A DNA stretch of 64,000 nt, from NCBI GenBank assembly GCA_965371225.1, contig CBDUXP010000003.1, positions 1-64,000 on the forward strand, read 5' to 3'. Position numbers and translations under genes: made by a program. The stretch is from CBDUXP01 sp965371225 [NCBI: uncultured bacterium]. Its GTDB lineage: Bacteria > Abyssobacteria > SURF-5 > CBDUXP01. Position 1 is the first letter of the stretch, and each line of letters starts with the position of its first letter. Positions 1-7,626 of this stretch are shown one piece after another. The notes beneath the pieces were generated by a model. That model was not told where the DNA came from, did not search any database, and saw nothing but the letters and a program-made list of their open reading frames with translations.

Positions 1-80
1 CGCACCACGTCGTGCATGAACGCGCGGATGCGGTCCCGCGCTTCGGTCACCTCTGAATCGAGCGTGAAATCAATCGCCAT
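1..80 (-). CDS. Acyl-CoA dehydrogenase, N-terminal fragment (runs off the window)
   Basis: Only the first 26 or so codons are present. They read MAIDFTLDSEVTEARDRIRA and continue with FMHDVV, the usual opening of acyl-CoA dehydrogenases: a short strand followed by the first amphipathic helix of the N-terminal helical domain. The ATG at 78-80 has a strong ribosome-binding site (GGAGGGG, about 8 bases upstream on the minus strand). If the rest conforms, it would oxidise an acyl-CoA to the 2-enoyl-CoA using FAD, in keeping with the many acyl-CoA enzymes in this window. No catalytic residues are visible, so the substrate cannot be inferred. Confidence 0.6.
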   Translation of the reverse strand, partial: MAIDFTLDSEVTEARDRIRAFMHDVV

Positions 81-358
81 GGTCGAGCCCCTCCACGTCC
101 GCCCGGGCGCGCAACGCGGACCTATTCTATCCGGATGGCGCGGGGCCCGCGCCTAGAGCGCGGCGGTGTCCGGTGCCGGGGCGCGGCCGGGGACGGGCAG
201 ACGGAGGAGCAGCTTGCGCAGGAAGGGCCGCGGCTGGAGGACGTCGTCCCCCGCGCCGAGGCGGGGAATGCCGAACGCGATCCAAGACATGACCGCACCG
301 TTGAGCGGTGAGCCGCCATGTGGTTCTTAGGCATATACTGACGCACGACGGGGGACAC

Positions 359-3300
359 ATGCGCTTGCGGGAGGGCACGACGGGCCAGAAGGCGCTGTTC
401 GGCGCGCTGGTGGGGGTGTTTGCGTTTGCCTTCGCTGTGATGCTGGGCTCCGAGGCGCGGGTCGTCGGCAAACCAGACATCGGCTTCCGGTGGTTTACCC
501 ACAGCGGCGGGTCGCCGGGCGCGTTCATGCCCATTCGAGCCGATGTGGCGGAGGCCGGGTTCATCAGTGGGCTTCTCCTGGAGGTAAACGGGCGCGAGGT
601 CCGCGGGCAGTACTGGGACGAGCTTGTCGGCACCGTGCGGACCACCGTCGGCGCGAACAACACCGTGGTGCTCCGTGGTCCGGAAGGGGAGCCCCTGACC
701 GTCACCGTCCCCGTCACGCGCAGGACCTGGGCCGACGTGTGGAACACGCGTCGCATGTACGCGTGCGTCGGCATCGCCCTGTTCGCAACGGGCCTGCTGG
801 CCTTCGCGGTGCGGCCGTTCGGGCCAGCAAGCTGGGCGCTGTTGTGTTTCGGGACCTTCCTTGGCGGCTACACATGCCTGGTGCCCTGGGGCCGGTTGGA
901 TGCCCCGGTGTACTCCGTTGTGGGCGGGCTCTTCGCCGGTATGGGGGGCGGCGCGACTCTCCACCTCACGCTGGCCTTCCCGGTCGAGCATCGCTGGATC
1001 CGCGGGCGGCCGCACCGGGTGCTGTGGTGCTACCTCGTCGGGGCGGCTTGCAGTGCTACGAGCCTCCTCCTTCTTCGCGCCGCGTGGAACCATGACTACC
1101 CGCTGGCTGACCGTCTGTTTCTGGGCCTGTTGGGCATAAACATGCTGGTCATCTGCCTGCACATGGGGCGTCTGGCGTGGTTCGCCGTGGGGGGCTCGGA
1201 CCGTCTCCTCCGCCAGCGCGCCCGTATCCTGTTCCTGGGCGCGGGCCTCACCTTCGGGTCGTACCTCGTGGTGATGTTCTTGCAGTACGTGCTCAATCGG
1301 CGGCTGGACATCGACCACGAACCGTTCCAACTGAGCTGGCCACTGGCGTTCGCCTACGCCACGGTCCGGTACCAGCTCTTCGATCCGCGCATCGTGTGGC
1401 GGCGGGCCGGGGCCCTGGGCTTGGCCGCGGCGGCGGCAGTGGGTGTCGTGTGGCTCGGCGGCCAAGTCTCCCCGGCGCTCGCCGCGATCCTCCTGCTGCC
1501 GATGCTCTACGTGTTCCCGCGCTACAACGCGCGCGTCAACGCGTGGCTGTATCCGAAGCGTGCGGAGTTCCCGGCGCTGCGGCGGGGGATTGGGGACGCG
1601 CTGCTGGGGAGCACCACGCGGGATGACGTGCTCCAGGTGTTGGCGGGGGCGGTGCCGCAGGTGTGCGACACGCCGGGCGGCGCCGCGTTCCTGTTGCCGG
1701 GTGTGGCGGGCACGGGGGAGCGCGTGTCATCGAGCGGCGCGACGGACGTGTCGGACGTGCGCGACCTGGCCGAGGAACCGCTCGTGCAGATGCTGGTGGC
1801 GAGCCACGAGCCGATTAAGCAGGAGAGCATCACCGTCGATCCTCGCTTCGTGCATATTCGGGACGCTTCGCGCGCGTGCATGGACCGGCTGAACGCGAGC
1901 GTGCTGCTGCCCATCGAACGCGAAGGCAAGGTCATCGGCGGCCTCGCCGTGGGCGCACCGACATCCGGCGATGTGTACGACGACGCGGAGCTGGACCTGC
2001 TGAGCGAGCTTGCACACGAGGCCGGCCGCGCACTCGTCACGGCCGAACTGCGGGAAGAGAGCGGGCAGGCGGATGCGCGGAGCGCAGAGCCGGGTGCCGG
2101 GCCGGGCGGCGATAAGGCTTCGGGCGGTGGACGAGAGGAAGGCGTCAGTGCGACGCAAGAGGTGGTGCCGGTGGCAGTGGCCGGCGGGCGGTACGTGGTG
2201 GAGCGGCTGTTGGGCGCCGGTGGGTACAAGCAGGTGTACCTGGCGCACGACACGACGCTGGAGCGCGACGTGGCCCTGGCGCTCATCCGGCCGGAGGTGC
2301 TGACCGCCGCCACGCGCACACGAGTGCAACGCGAAGCGCAGGCCATGGCGCAGTTGGGCGACCACCCGCACATCGTCGGCGTCTACGACCTGGGGGAGAC
2401 CGACGGACAGGTCTACATCGTGAGCCAGTACATGCCGGGGGGGAGCCTGCACGACGAATTGGAGGACGCCGGGGCGCCGTTGCCGATCGCGCGGGCGGTG
2501 CAGATCGGCCTGGACCTGTGCCAAGCGCTCGCGCACGCGCACGCGCACGGGATCGTGCACCGCGACGTGAAACCGGAGAACGTCTGGTTCAGCGGCGGAG
2601 AGGCGGTTGCGCCTGGCGCAGAGCCGGGTGCCGGGTCGGGCGGCTCCAAAGGCGCGGCCCAGTTGGGCGATTTTGGGTTGGCCCTGGCGGCGGGTCAGTC
2701 GCGCATCACGCGCGACCACGCGTTGGTGGGTACCGCCGCGTACATGTCGCCCGAACAGGCGGGGGGCGACACCCCCGACGCGCGCAGCGATCTCTATGCG
2801 CTCGGCGTGGTGCTGTACGAGATGGTAACGGGGGGCCTGCCCTTCACCGGCGCTGACTCGCTCGCGATCCTGCACCAGCACCGGCACGCCGCACCGCAAT
2901 CGCCCACCACGCACAACCCCGATATCCCGCGCGCACTGAACGAGCTCATCATGGCCCTGCTGGAGAAGGAGCCGGCCGCGCGCCCGCAGACTGCCGCCGC
3001 AGTGCTCGAGGGCCTCCGCCACGTCGGGGATGGAAATGCAGCGGCGGAAACGCGGCACCCCATCACCGAGCAGCTCGACGCGGCGGCGGTGTCGGTGTCC
3101 ACCTCGCGTCCGATCGCAGCCGAACCGTTCGTGGGGCGGGAGGTCGAGGTGGCGCGGGCGGAGGGGCTGCTGAGCGAGGCGGTCGGGGGCGCAGGCAAAG
3201 TGCTGCTGCTGGTGGGCGAGCCGGGGATTGGGAAGACGCGGCTGGCGACGGAGTGCGTGGCGCTCGCGGAAGCGCGGGGCATACGCACCCTGTGGGGCCG

Positions 3301-5824
3301 GTGCTACGAGGGCGAAGGGGCGCCCGCGTTCTGGCCCTGGGTGCAGATCCTTCGCAGCTACGTGCGCGACGCCAACACGGAACAACTCCGCGCCGAACTC
3401 GGCGACGGCGCGCCGCGCGTGGCGCAGGTGGTGTCGGACATCCGCACCCGGCTGCCGGACGTGGGCGACCCGCCCACAGTGGAGGGCGAAGCCGCGCGGT
3501 TTATGCTGTTCGACGCGACGACGCGGTTCCTGAAGAATGCGGCGGCCGCGCAGCCCCTCATGCTGGTGCTGGACGACCTGCACTGGGCGGACAAATCGTC
3601 GCTTCTGCTGCTGCAGTTCCTCGCGCGGGAGCTGGCGGACGCGCCGCTATTCGTACTCGGCACGTACCGCGACGTGGAGGTGGACCAGAAGCACCCGTTA
3701 GCCGAAGTGCTCGGGCAATTGGCGCGTGAACCCGTGAGCGCGCGCCTGCACCTGGGCGGCCTCTCGACGCAAGCCGTAGTGGACCTTGTAGAGGCAACGG
3801 GGGCGCAGACCGACGACGCCAACCTGGCCGAACAGGTCTACGACCACACCGAAGGCAATCCCTTCTACATCAAAGAGACCCTGCGGCACCTGGACGAGAC
3901 CGGTGGGGTCATGGCGGACATGGGTGTACCGGATGGGGTGCGCGACGTGATCCGTCTCCGTCTGACCCGGGTGTCGGCGGCCTGCGCGCAGACGCTGATG
4001 GCGGCTGCAGTCATCGGACGGGACTTCGACGACGCGGTGCTGGCCCGCGTGCGCGAGATGGCCACGGCCGACCTGCTGGAGGCATTGGATGAAGCGCAGC
4101 GCGCGGGGCTTATAGAAGACACCCAGCGGCATCCCGCCCGGCGGCGGTTCGTACACGCGTTGATCCGCGAGACCTTGTACGACGGCCTGCCGACGGCGGA
4201 GCGCCTGCAATTGCATGCGCGCGTCGGAGCCGCGCTGGAGACCCAGCACGCGGGCAATCCCGAGCCGGTGCTCGCCGTGCTGGCCCATCACTTCTGCGAA
4301 GCGGCACAGGCCGGGGACAACGTGGAGAAGGCCGTCGACTACTGTGTGCAGGCGGCGGAGCGCGCCACGGTGCAGCACGCGTATGACGAGGCGGCGGCCG
4401 ACTACGAGCGCGTGCTGACGCTGCTGGACGCGCAGGCGCCCGTTAACGACGCGCGGCGCTGTGCGCTGCTGCTGGCGTTCGGCGATGCGCTCATGAACGC
4501 GGGCGAACCGCAGCGGGCCGAGGCGGAGTACACGAGGCTCACCGACCTTGCGCGTGGGCTCGGGGATGCGGCCACATTAGTGCGGGCGGTGAACGAGCTG
4601 GGCTTCATCTACAGGGGCGTCGGGATCCCGCAGCGGTGGTTTGTGGAACTCATCGAAGAGGGCCTGGCCCTCCTGCCGGAGGAGGACAGCGCCGAACGCG
4701 CGATGTTGCTCGCCAATCTGTCGCTCGCTTTCAAATACTACCTCGAGCACCAGCACCGGTGTGCTCCGCTGGGCCACGCCGCGCTCGCCATGGCGCGGCG
4801 CGTTGGTCACCCCCTCGCCCTCACGTGCGCGTTATTCAGCCAATTGGACCTGATGGAAACCCCTCCCGATGCGAAATTACCGATGGCGACCGAGCTGGCG
4901 GACATCAGCAAGCGGTTGGGACGAACCGACTGGAGGGTCCTCGCACTGAACTTTCAAGCCGGGTGCCACCTGCGCCTTGGCGACGTGCGCGCGGCTCGCG
5001 AGAGCGCAGGCGCCCTAATCCGCTTGGCGGAGGAGGTGCCCCTCCCGCTGGCATTGTACACCGCCGGAAAGCAACACACCGCGTTCGCTCTGCTGGAAGG
5101 GCGATTGGATGAGGCCCAGCACTGGGCGCAACGCACCCTAGAAGCGGGTCTGCAATCCCACGCGGGCAACGTCCATACGGTATACCCGCAGCACACGTTC
5201 GTGCTGAGTTGGCTGCGCGGCGACTCCGGGGACTGGGAAGCCTGGTACCGTCCCATGCTTGAAGCGCTTCAGCAGGATAACGCGATTGTGCGAGCCATTC
5301 TCAGCCTGGTCGATGTGATGCAGGGCCGGCGCGAGCGAGCCCGAGCCGTCCTGGACGCGTTTGTCGCAGAAGCGTTCCGGTCGGCGTTGGGGAACTATTA
5401 CGATACCCTGTGGATCCTCGCTCAGTGCGCCGACGTGGCAGCGCAGGTGCCACACCCCCGCGCCGCGGAACTGCTGTATGCGCAGCTGCTCCCGTATGCC
5501 GACCTTGCGGTCGGGCAGGGCTTCAACAACTTCTGCGTGGGGGCGGTCGCCCATTGGCTCGGCCTTTTGGCGGCGACGCTGGAGCGGTGGGACGACGCGG
5601 AGGGGCACTTCGAGGCGGCGCTGGAGATGAACGAACGCATGGGCGCGCGGCCGTGGCTGGCGAACACGCAGTACGAGTACGCGCGCATGCTGCTCGCGCG
5701 CGGCCACGATGCCGACCGGGAAAAGGTCCGCGACCTGCTCACTGCTGCCGCCGCCACGGCGGAGGAGCTGGGCATGCCCCCGCTGCTGCGCGACGCGCGC
5801 GCTCGGCTGAACGAGATAGCCTGA
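359..5824 (+). CDS. Membrane-bound serine/threonine kinase - AAA ATPase - TPR signalling protein with PDZ-like and GAF-like regions
   Basis: A 1821-residue multidomain protein. In order: one membrane segment (about 12-30); a PDZ-like segment predicted outside (about 55-125); roughly seven or eight membrane segments (130-385); a GAF-like domain (405-560); a protein kinase (about 610-880); an AAA_16-type ATPase (Walker A GEPGIGKT near 953-960, Walker B LVLDDLHWAD near 1070); and a long C-terminal TPR-like helical region (about 1320-1815). The kinase has the catalytic loop HRDVKPEN (Asp736) and DFG (Asp771). The usual lysine of the VAIK motif is Ala641, and a lysine (Lys624) sits in the glycine-rich loop GAGGYKQVY. 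About 16 extra residues lie between HRD and DFG. The ATG at 359 has GGGGGA upstream; an in-frame GTG at 308 would add 17 residues. No output domain (DNA-binding or cyclase) was seen. Probably a sensor kinase/ATPase scaffold; the ligand is unknown. Confidence 0.85.
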   Translation: MRLREGTTGQKALFGALVGVFAFAFAVMLGSEARVVGKPDIGFRWFTHSGGSPGAFMPIRADVAEAGFISGLLLEVNGREVRGQYWDELVGTVRTTVGANNTVVLRGPEGEPLTVTVPVTRRTWADVWNTRRMYACVGIALFATGLLAFAVRPFGPASWALLCFGTFLGGYTCLVPWGRLDAPVYSVVGGLFAGMGGGATLHLTLAFPVEHRWIRGRPHRVLWCYLVGAACSATSLLLLRAAWNHDYPLADRLFLGLLGINMLVICLHMGRLAWFAVGGSDRLLRQRARILFLGAGLTFGSYLVVMFLQYVLNRRLDIDHEPFQLSWPLAFAYATVRYQLFDPRIVWRRAGALGLAAAAAVGVVWLGGQVSPALAAILLLPMLYVFPRYNARVNAWLYPKRAEFPALRRGIGDALLGSTTRDDVLQVLAGAVPQVCDTPGGAAFLLPGVAGTGERVSSSGATDVSDVRDLAEEPLVQMLVASHEPIKQESITVDPRFVHIRDASRACMDRLNASVLLPIEREGKVIGGLAVGAPTSGDVYDDAELDLLSELAHEAGRALVTAELREESGQADARSAEPGAGPGGDKASGGGREEGVSATQEVVPVAVAGGRYVVERLLGAGGYKQVYLAHDTTLERDVALALIRPEVLTAATRTRVQREAQAMAQLGDHPHIVGVYDLGETDGQVYIVSQYMPGGSLHDELEDAGAPLPIARAVQIGLDLCQALAHAHAHGIVHRDVKPENVWFSGGEAVAPGAEPGAGSGGSKGAAQLGDFGLALAAGQSRITRDHALVGTAAYMSPEQAGGDTPDARSDLYALGVVLYEMVTGGLPFTGADSLAILHQHRHAAPQSPTTHNPDIPRALNELIMALLEKEPAARPQTAAAVLEGLRHVGDGNAAAETRHPITEQLDAAAVSVSTSRPIAAEPFVGREVEVARAEGLLSEAVGGAGKVLLLVGEPGIGKTRLATECVALAEARGIRTLWGRCYEGEGAPAFWPWVQILRSYVRDANTEQLRAELGDGAPRVAQVVSDIRTRLPDVGDPPTVEGEAARFMLFDATTRFLKNAAAAQPLMLVLDDLHWADKSSLLLLQFLARELADAPLFVLGTYRDVEVDQKHPLAEVLGQLAREPVSARLHLGGLSTQAVVDLVEATGAQTDDANLAEQVYDHTEGNPFYIKETLRHLDETGGVMADMGVPDGVRDVIRLRLTRVSAACAQTLMAAAVIGRDFDDAVLARVREMATADLLEALDEAQRAGLIEDTQRHPARRRFVHALIRETLYDGLPTAERLQLHARVGAALETQHAGNPEPVLAVLAHHFCEAAQAGDNVEKAVDYCVQAAERATVQHAYDEAAADYERVLTLLDAQAPVNDARRCALLLAFGDALMNAGEPQRAEAEYTRLTDLARGLGDAATLVRAVNELGFIYRGVGIPQRWFVELIEEGLALLPEEDSAERAMLLANLSLAFKYYLEHQHRCAPLGHAALAMARRVGHPLALTCALFSQLDLMETPPDAKLPMATELADISKRLGRTDWRVLALNFQAGCHLRLGDVRAARESAGALIRLAEEVPLPLALYTAGKQHTAFALLEGRLDEAQHWAQRTLEAGLQSHAGNVHTVYPQHTFVLSWLRGDSGDWEAWYRPMLEALQQDNAIVRAILSLVDVMQGRRERARAVLDAFVAEAFRSALGNYYDTLWILAQCADVAAQVPHPRAAELLYAQLLPYADLAVGQGFNNFCVGAVAHWLGLLAATLERWDDAEGHFEAALEMNERMGARPWLANTQYEYARMLLARGHDADREKVRDLLTAAAATAEELGMPPLLRDARARLNEIA
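2082..2110 (+). repeat. In-frame 29-bp linker repeat, copy 1
   Basis: Differs at one base of 29 from the copy at 2616-2644. Both are read in the same frame as AEPGAGPGG or AEPGAGSGG. This copy lies in the linker between the GAF-like and kinase domains. Confidence 0.8.
2616..2644 (+). repeat. In-frame 29-bp linker repeat, copy 2, inside the kinase domain
   Basis: Near-identical to 2082-2110 and in the same reading frame. It falls between the HRD catalytic loop and DFG, a place where kinases normally have a short beta hairpin, and it lengthens that segment. Confidence 0.8.
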
Positions 5825-5838
5825 GCCTGCCGCGTGAC

Positions 5839-6711
5839 TCAGGCGGCGTCGGGGCTCTCTGGTTGGGCCGGTTCGGCCGGCTGTTCGAGGGCGTCGCGCA
5901 CCAGCGTCCAGACGCGCGGGGACCACAGCAGCGCGACGTGCCCCACCCCCTCGAGCATGTGCGCCTCCGCGGGGTCGGGGAGGGCCGCCGAACTCGCGGG
6001 GATGACAATGTTGTCATGCACCGTGCAGACGGTCGTGACCGCGACGCCCTGCAACCCCGCCGGATCCTCATCCAGCGCCGTTACGTACGGTGAACCCTGC
6101 GACATGGCCAGCGAGTTGTCCCATGGCCCGAGGGGCGCAGAGCCCGTGCCGTGATGGGGGCTGCCCAGGGTGACGAGATGCTCCACCCGGGCGCGCCCCT
6201 CGAAGCGCTGCACGTAGGCGCGCGCCACGACGCCGCCCATGCTGTGGCACACCAGGTCCACCGTGTCGCTGCCGGTCTCGCCGCAGATGCGTTCCACGGC
6301 GTCGCGCACCTGCTGGGCGAAGTGATCCAGCTCCGCGTTGGGCGGCCAGAGGTTGAGGCTGTAGACCTGCGTCCACCCCCCCAGGCGCAGGCGCACGCCG
6401 TGCGCGATCCACGCGCCGCGGTTGTGCAGATAGCCGTGGACGAGCAGCACGGGCCGGCGCTGGCCGCCGCGACGGCCGAGGGCGAGATAGTCGCCCACGT
6501 AGGCGAGGGGCGTGAGCGCAATGAAGACGCCCCACGCTAGGCCTTCGCCGAGGACGACGAGCGCGCCGGAGAGGATCGCGCCGGGCGTCGCGGCACCGAA
6601 TACCCGCCGGTCCGGCTCGTCGAGCGCCCGCTGGTACGCCCACGTCTGGTAGGAGAGGACGCTGACCACGAAGCCGATGAGCAGGCAGATTTTCAGGTAG
6701 GCCCAGAGCAT
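5839..6711 (-). CDS. Membrane-anchored lipase / alpha-beta hydrolase
   Basis: A 290-residue protein with two hydrophobic N-terminal stretches (about 2-22 and 46-72), then an alpha/beta-hydrolase domain of the PGAP1/triacylglycerol-lipase kind. The oxyanion-hole motif is VLLVHGYLHN, the nucleophile elbow is CHSMGG (in the place of GHSMGG), and the C-terminal histidine lies in EGVGHVALL. SPHHGTG after the elbow is typical of lipases. It probably hydrolyses lipid or acyl esters at the inner membrane. It is transcribed away from cheX and converges on the kinase gene 14 bp away. The start has no strong ribosome-binding site and could lie a few codons downstream. Confidence 0.75.
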   Translation of the reverse strand: MLWAYLKICLLIGFVVSVLSYQTWAYQRALDEPDRRVFGAATPGAILSGALVVLGEGLAWGVFIALTPLAYVGDYLALGRRGGQRRPVLLVHGYLHNRGAWIAHGVRLRLGGWTQVYSLNLWPPNAELDHFAQQVRDAVERICGETGSDTVDLVCHSMGGVVARAYVQRFEGRARVEHLVTLGSPHHGTGSAPLGPWDNSLAMSQGSPYVTALDEDPAGLQGVAVTTVCTVHDNIVIPASSAALPDPAEAHMLEGVGHVALLWSPRVWTLVRDALEQPAEPAQPESPDAA

Positions 6712-6881
6712 GGGGGTGGGAACGCGGCCCTAGTCTACCTGCTGGTGCCACCCAGACCAATGGCGCGTGCCGCATGCGGGGGCGGGCAAATCACGGACCG
6801 ACCGTCTACAATGGAGCTCCGGACTAGCGAGGACGCATCGGCGTAAGGAGAAGCCCAGGCAGCAATGAAGGTATGTAACGC

Positions 6882-7367
6882 ATGACGGTCTTGAAGGCCG
6901 AACACCTCAACCCTTTTCTCGACTCGGCCCGGGACGCGTTCACGATCATGGCCGGGATCGAACTCACGCGATCGAACATCTCGCTCAAGAAGGACTCGGA
7001 CCGGAACGCGGACATCTCGGGCATTATCGGCTTGGCGGGCGACGTCTCGGGATCGATCGTCCTGAACTTTCCGCTGGCAACCGCGAAGGGCATCGTCTCG
7101 AAGTTCCTCGGCGCACCCGTGAACAATCCCCGGGACTACGAGGCGCTGGACGCGGTCGGGGAACTGACTAATATCGTGGCCGGGGGGGCCAAGAGCCGCC
7201 TGTCGGAACTCGGCGTGCACTTCAATATCGGGCTGCCGACGATCATTATTGGCCACAAGCATCAAGTCTGCCGCCCTCGCGGCATCCCGACCCTGTGCGT
7301 CCACTGGGAAACGTCCGAGGGGGGCTTCATCCTCGAGGTCTGTCTCAAGGCTTCCGATCCCGACTAG
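6882..7367 (+). CDS. cheX: CheX-like CheY-P phosphatase domain protein
   Basis: A 161-residue single-domain protein of the CheC/CheX/FliY family. The signature ExxN helix is present in GELTNIVAGGAKSRL: the glutamate and asparagine that act on phospho-CheY are both there, near residues 98-102. The rest follows the CheX pattern: an N-terminal helix, then ISGIIGLAGDVSGSIVLNF. Family members dephosphorylate CheY-P in the cytoplasm. No other chemotaxis gene is nearby, so it may serve a different response regulator. A TACAAT hexamer at 6807-6812 could be the -10 of its promoter. Confidence 0.8.
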   Translation: MTVLKAEHLNPFLDSARDAFTIMAGIELTRSNISLKKDSDRNADISGIIGLAGDVSGSIVLNFPLATAKGIVSKFLGAPVNNPRDYEALDAVGELTNIVAGGAKSRLSELGVHFNIGLPTIIIGHKHQVCRPRGIPTLCVHWETSEGGFILEVCLKASDPD

Positions 7368-7626
7368 CCGCACCGCGGCGCGGATGAACTAGGCACGGGG
7401 GCACCGACCCGCCTGTCGCGCCGTGCGGAGTGTGGGATAAGGTACGCGGGATGGTGTGTGGGGGACCGCGGAGCGGGATGCGGTTCTGTTGGCGGGGCGC
7501 GCCGGTGCTTACGGCGCCCGCCATGGGGCCGTGGATCGGCTTCTACCTTCTAAACGGCCCTGGCTGGCGTGAGGGGCGCAGGTCCGTCCCACGGCGGTGT
7601 GAAGCGGTGGCGAGGACCGCGCCCTC

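Noticed and set aside
153-290. Minus-strand frame of 45 codons upstream of the acyl-CoA dehydrogenase
   Set aside because: No ribosome-binding site or recognisable motif; Pro/Arg-rich as expected from GC-rich non-coding DNA.
1727-3583. Long minus-strand open frame opposite the kinase gene
   Set aside because: Arg/His/Pro-rich product without motifs; it is antisense to a clear kinase domain.
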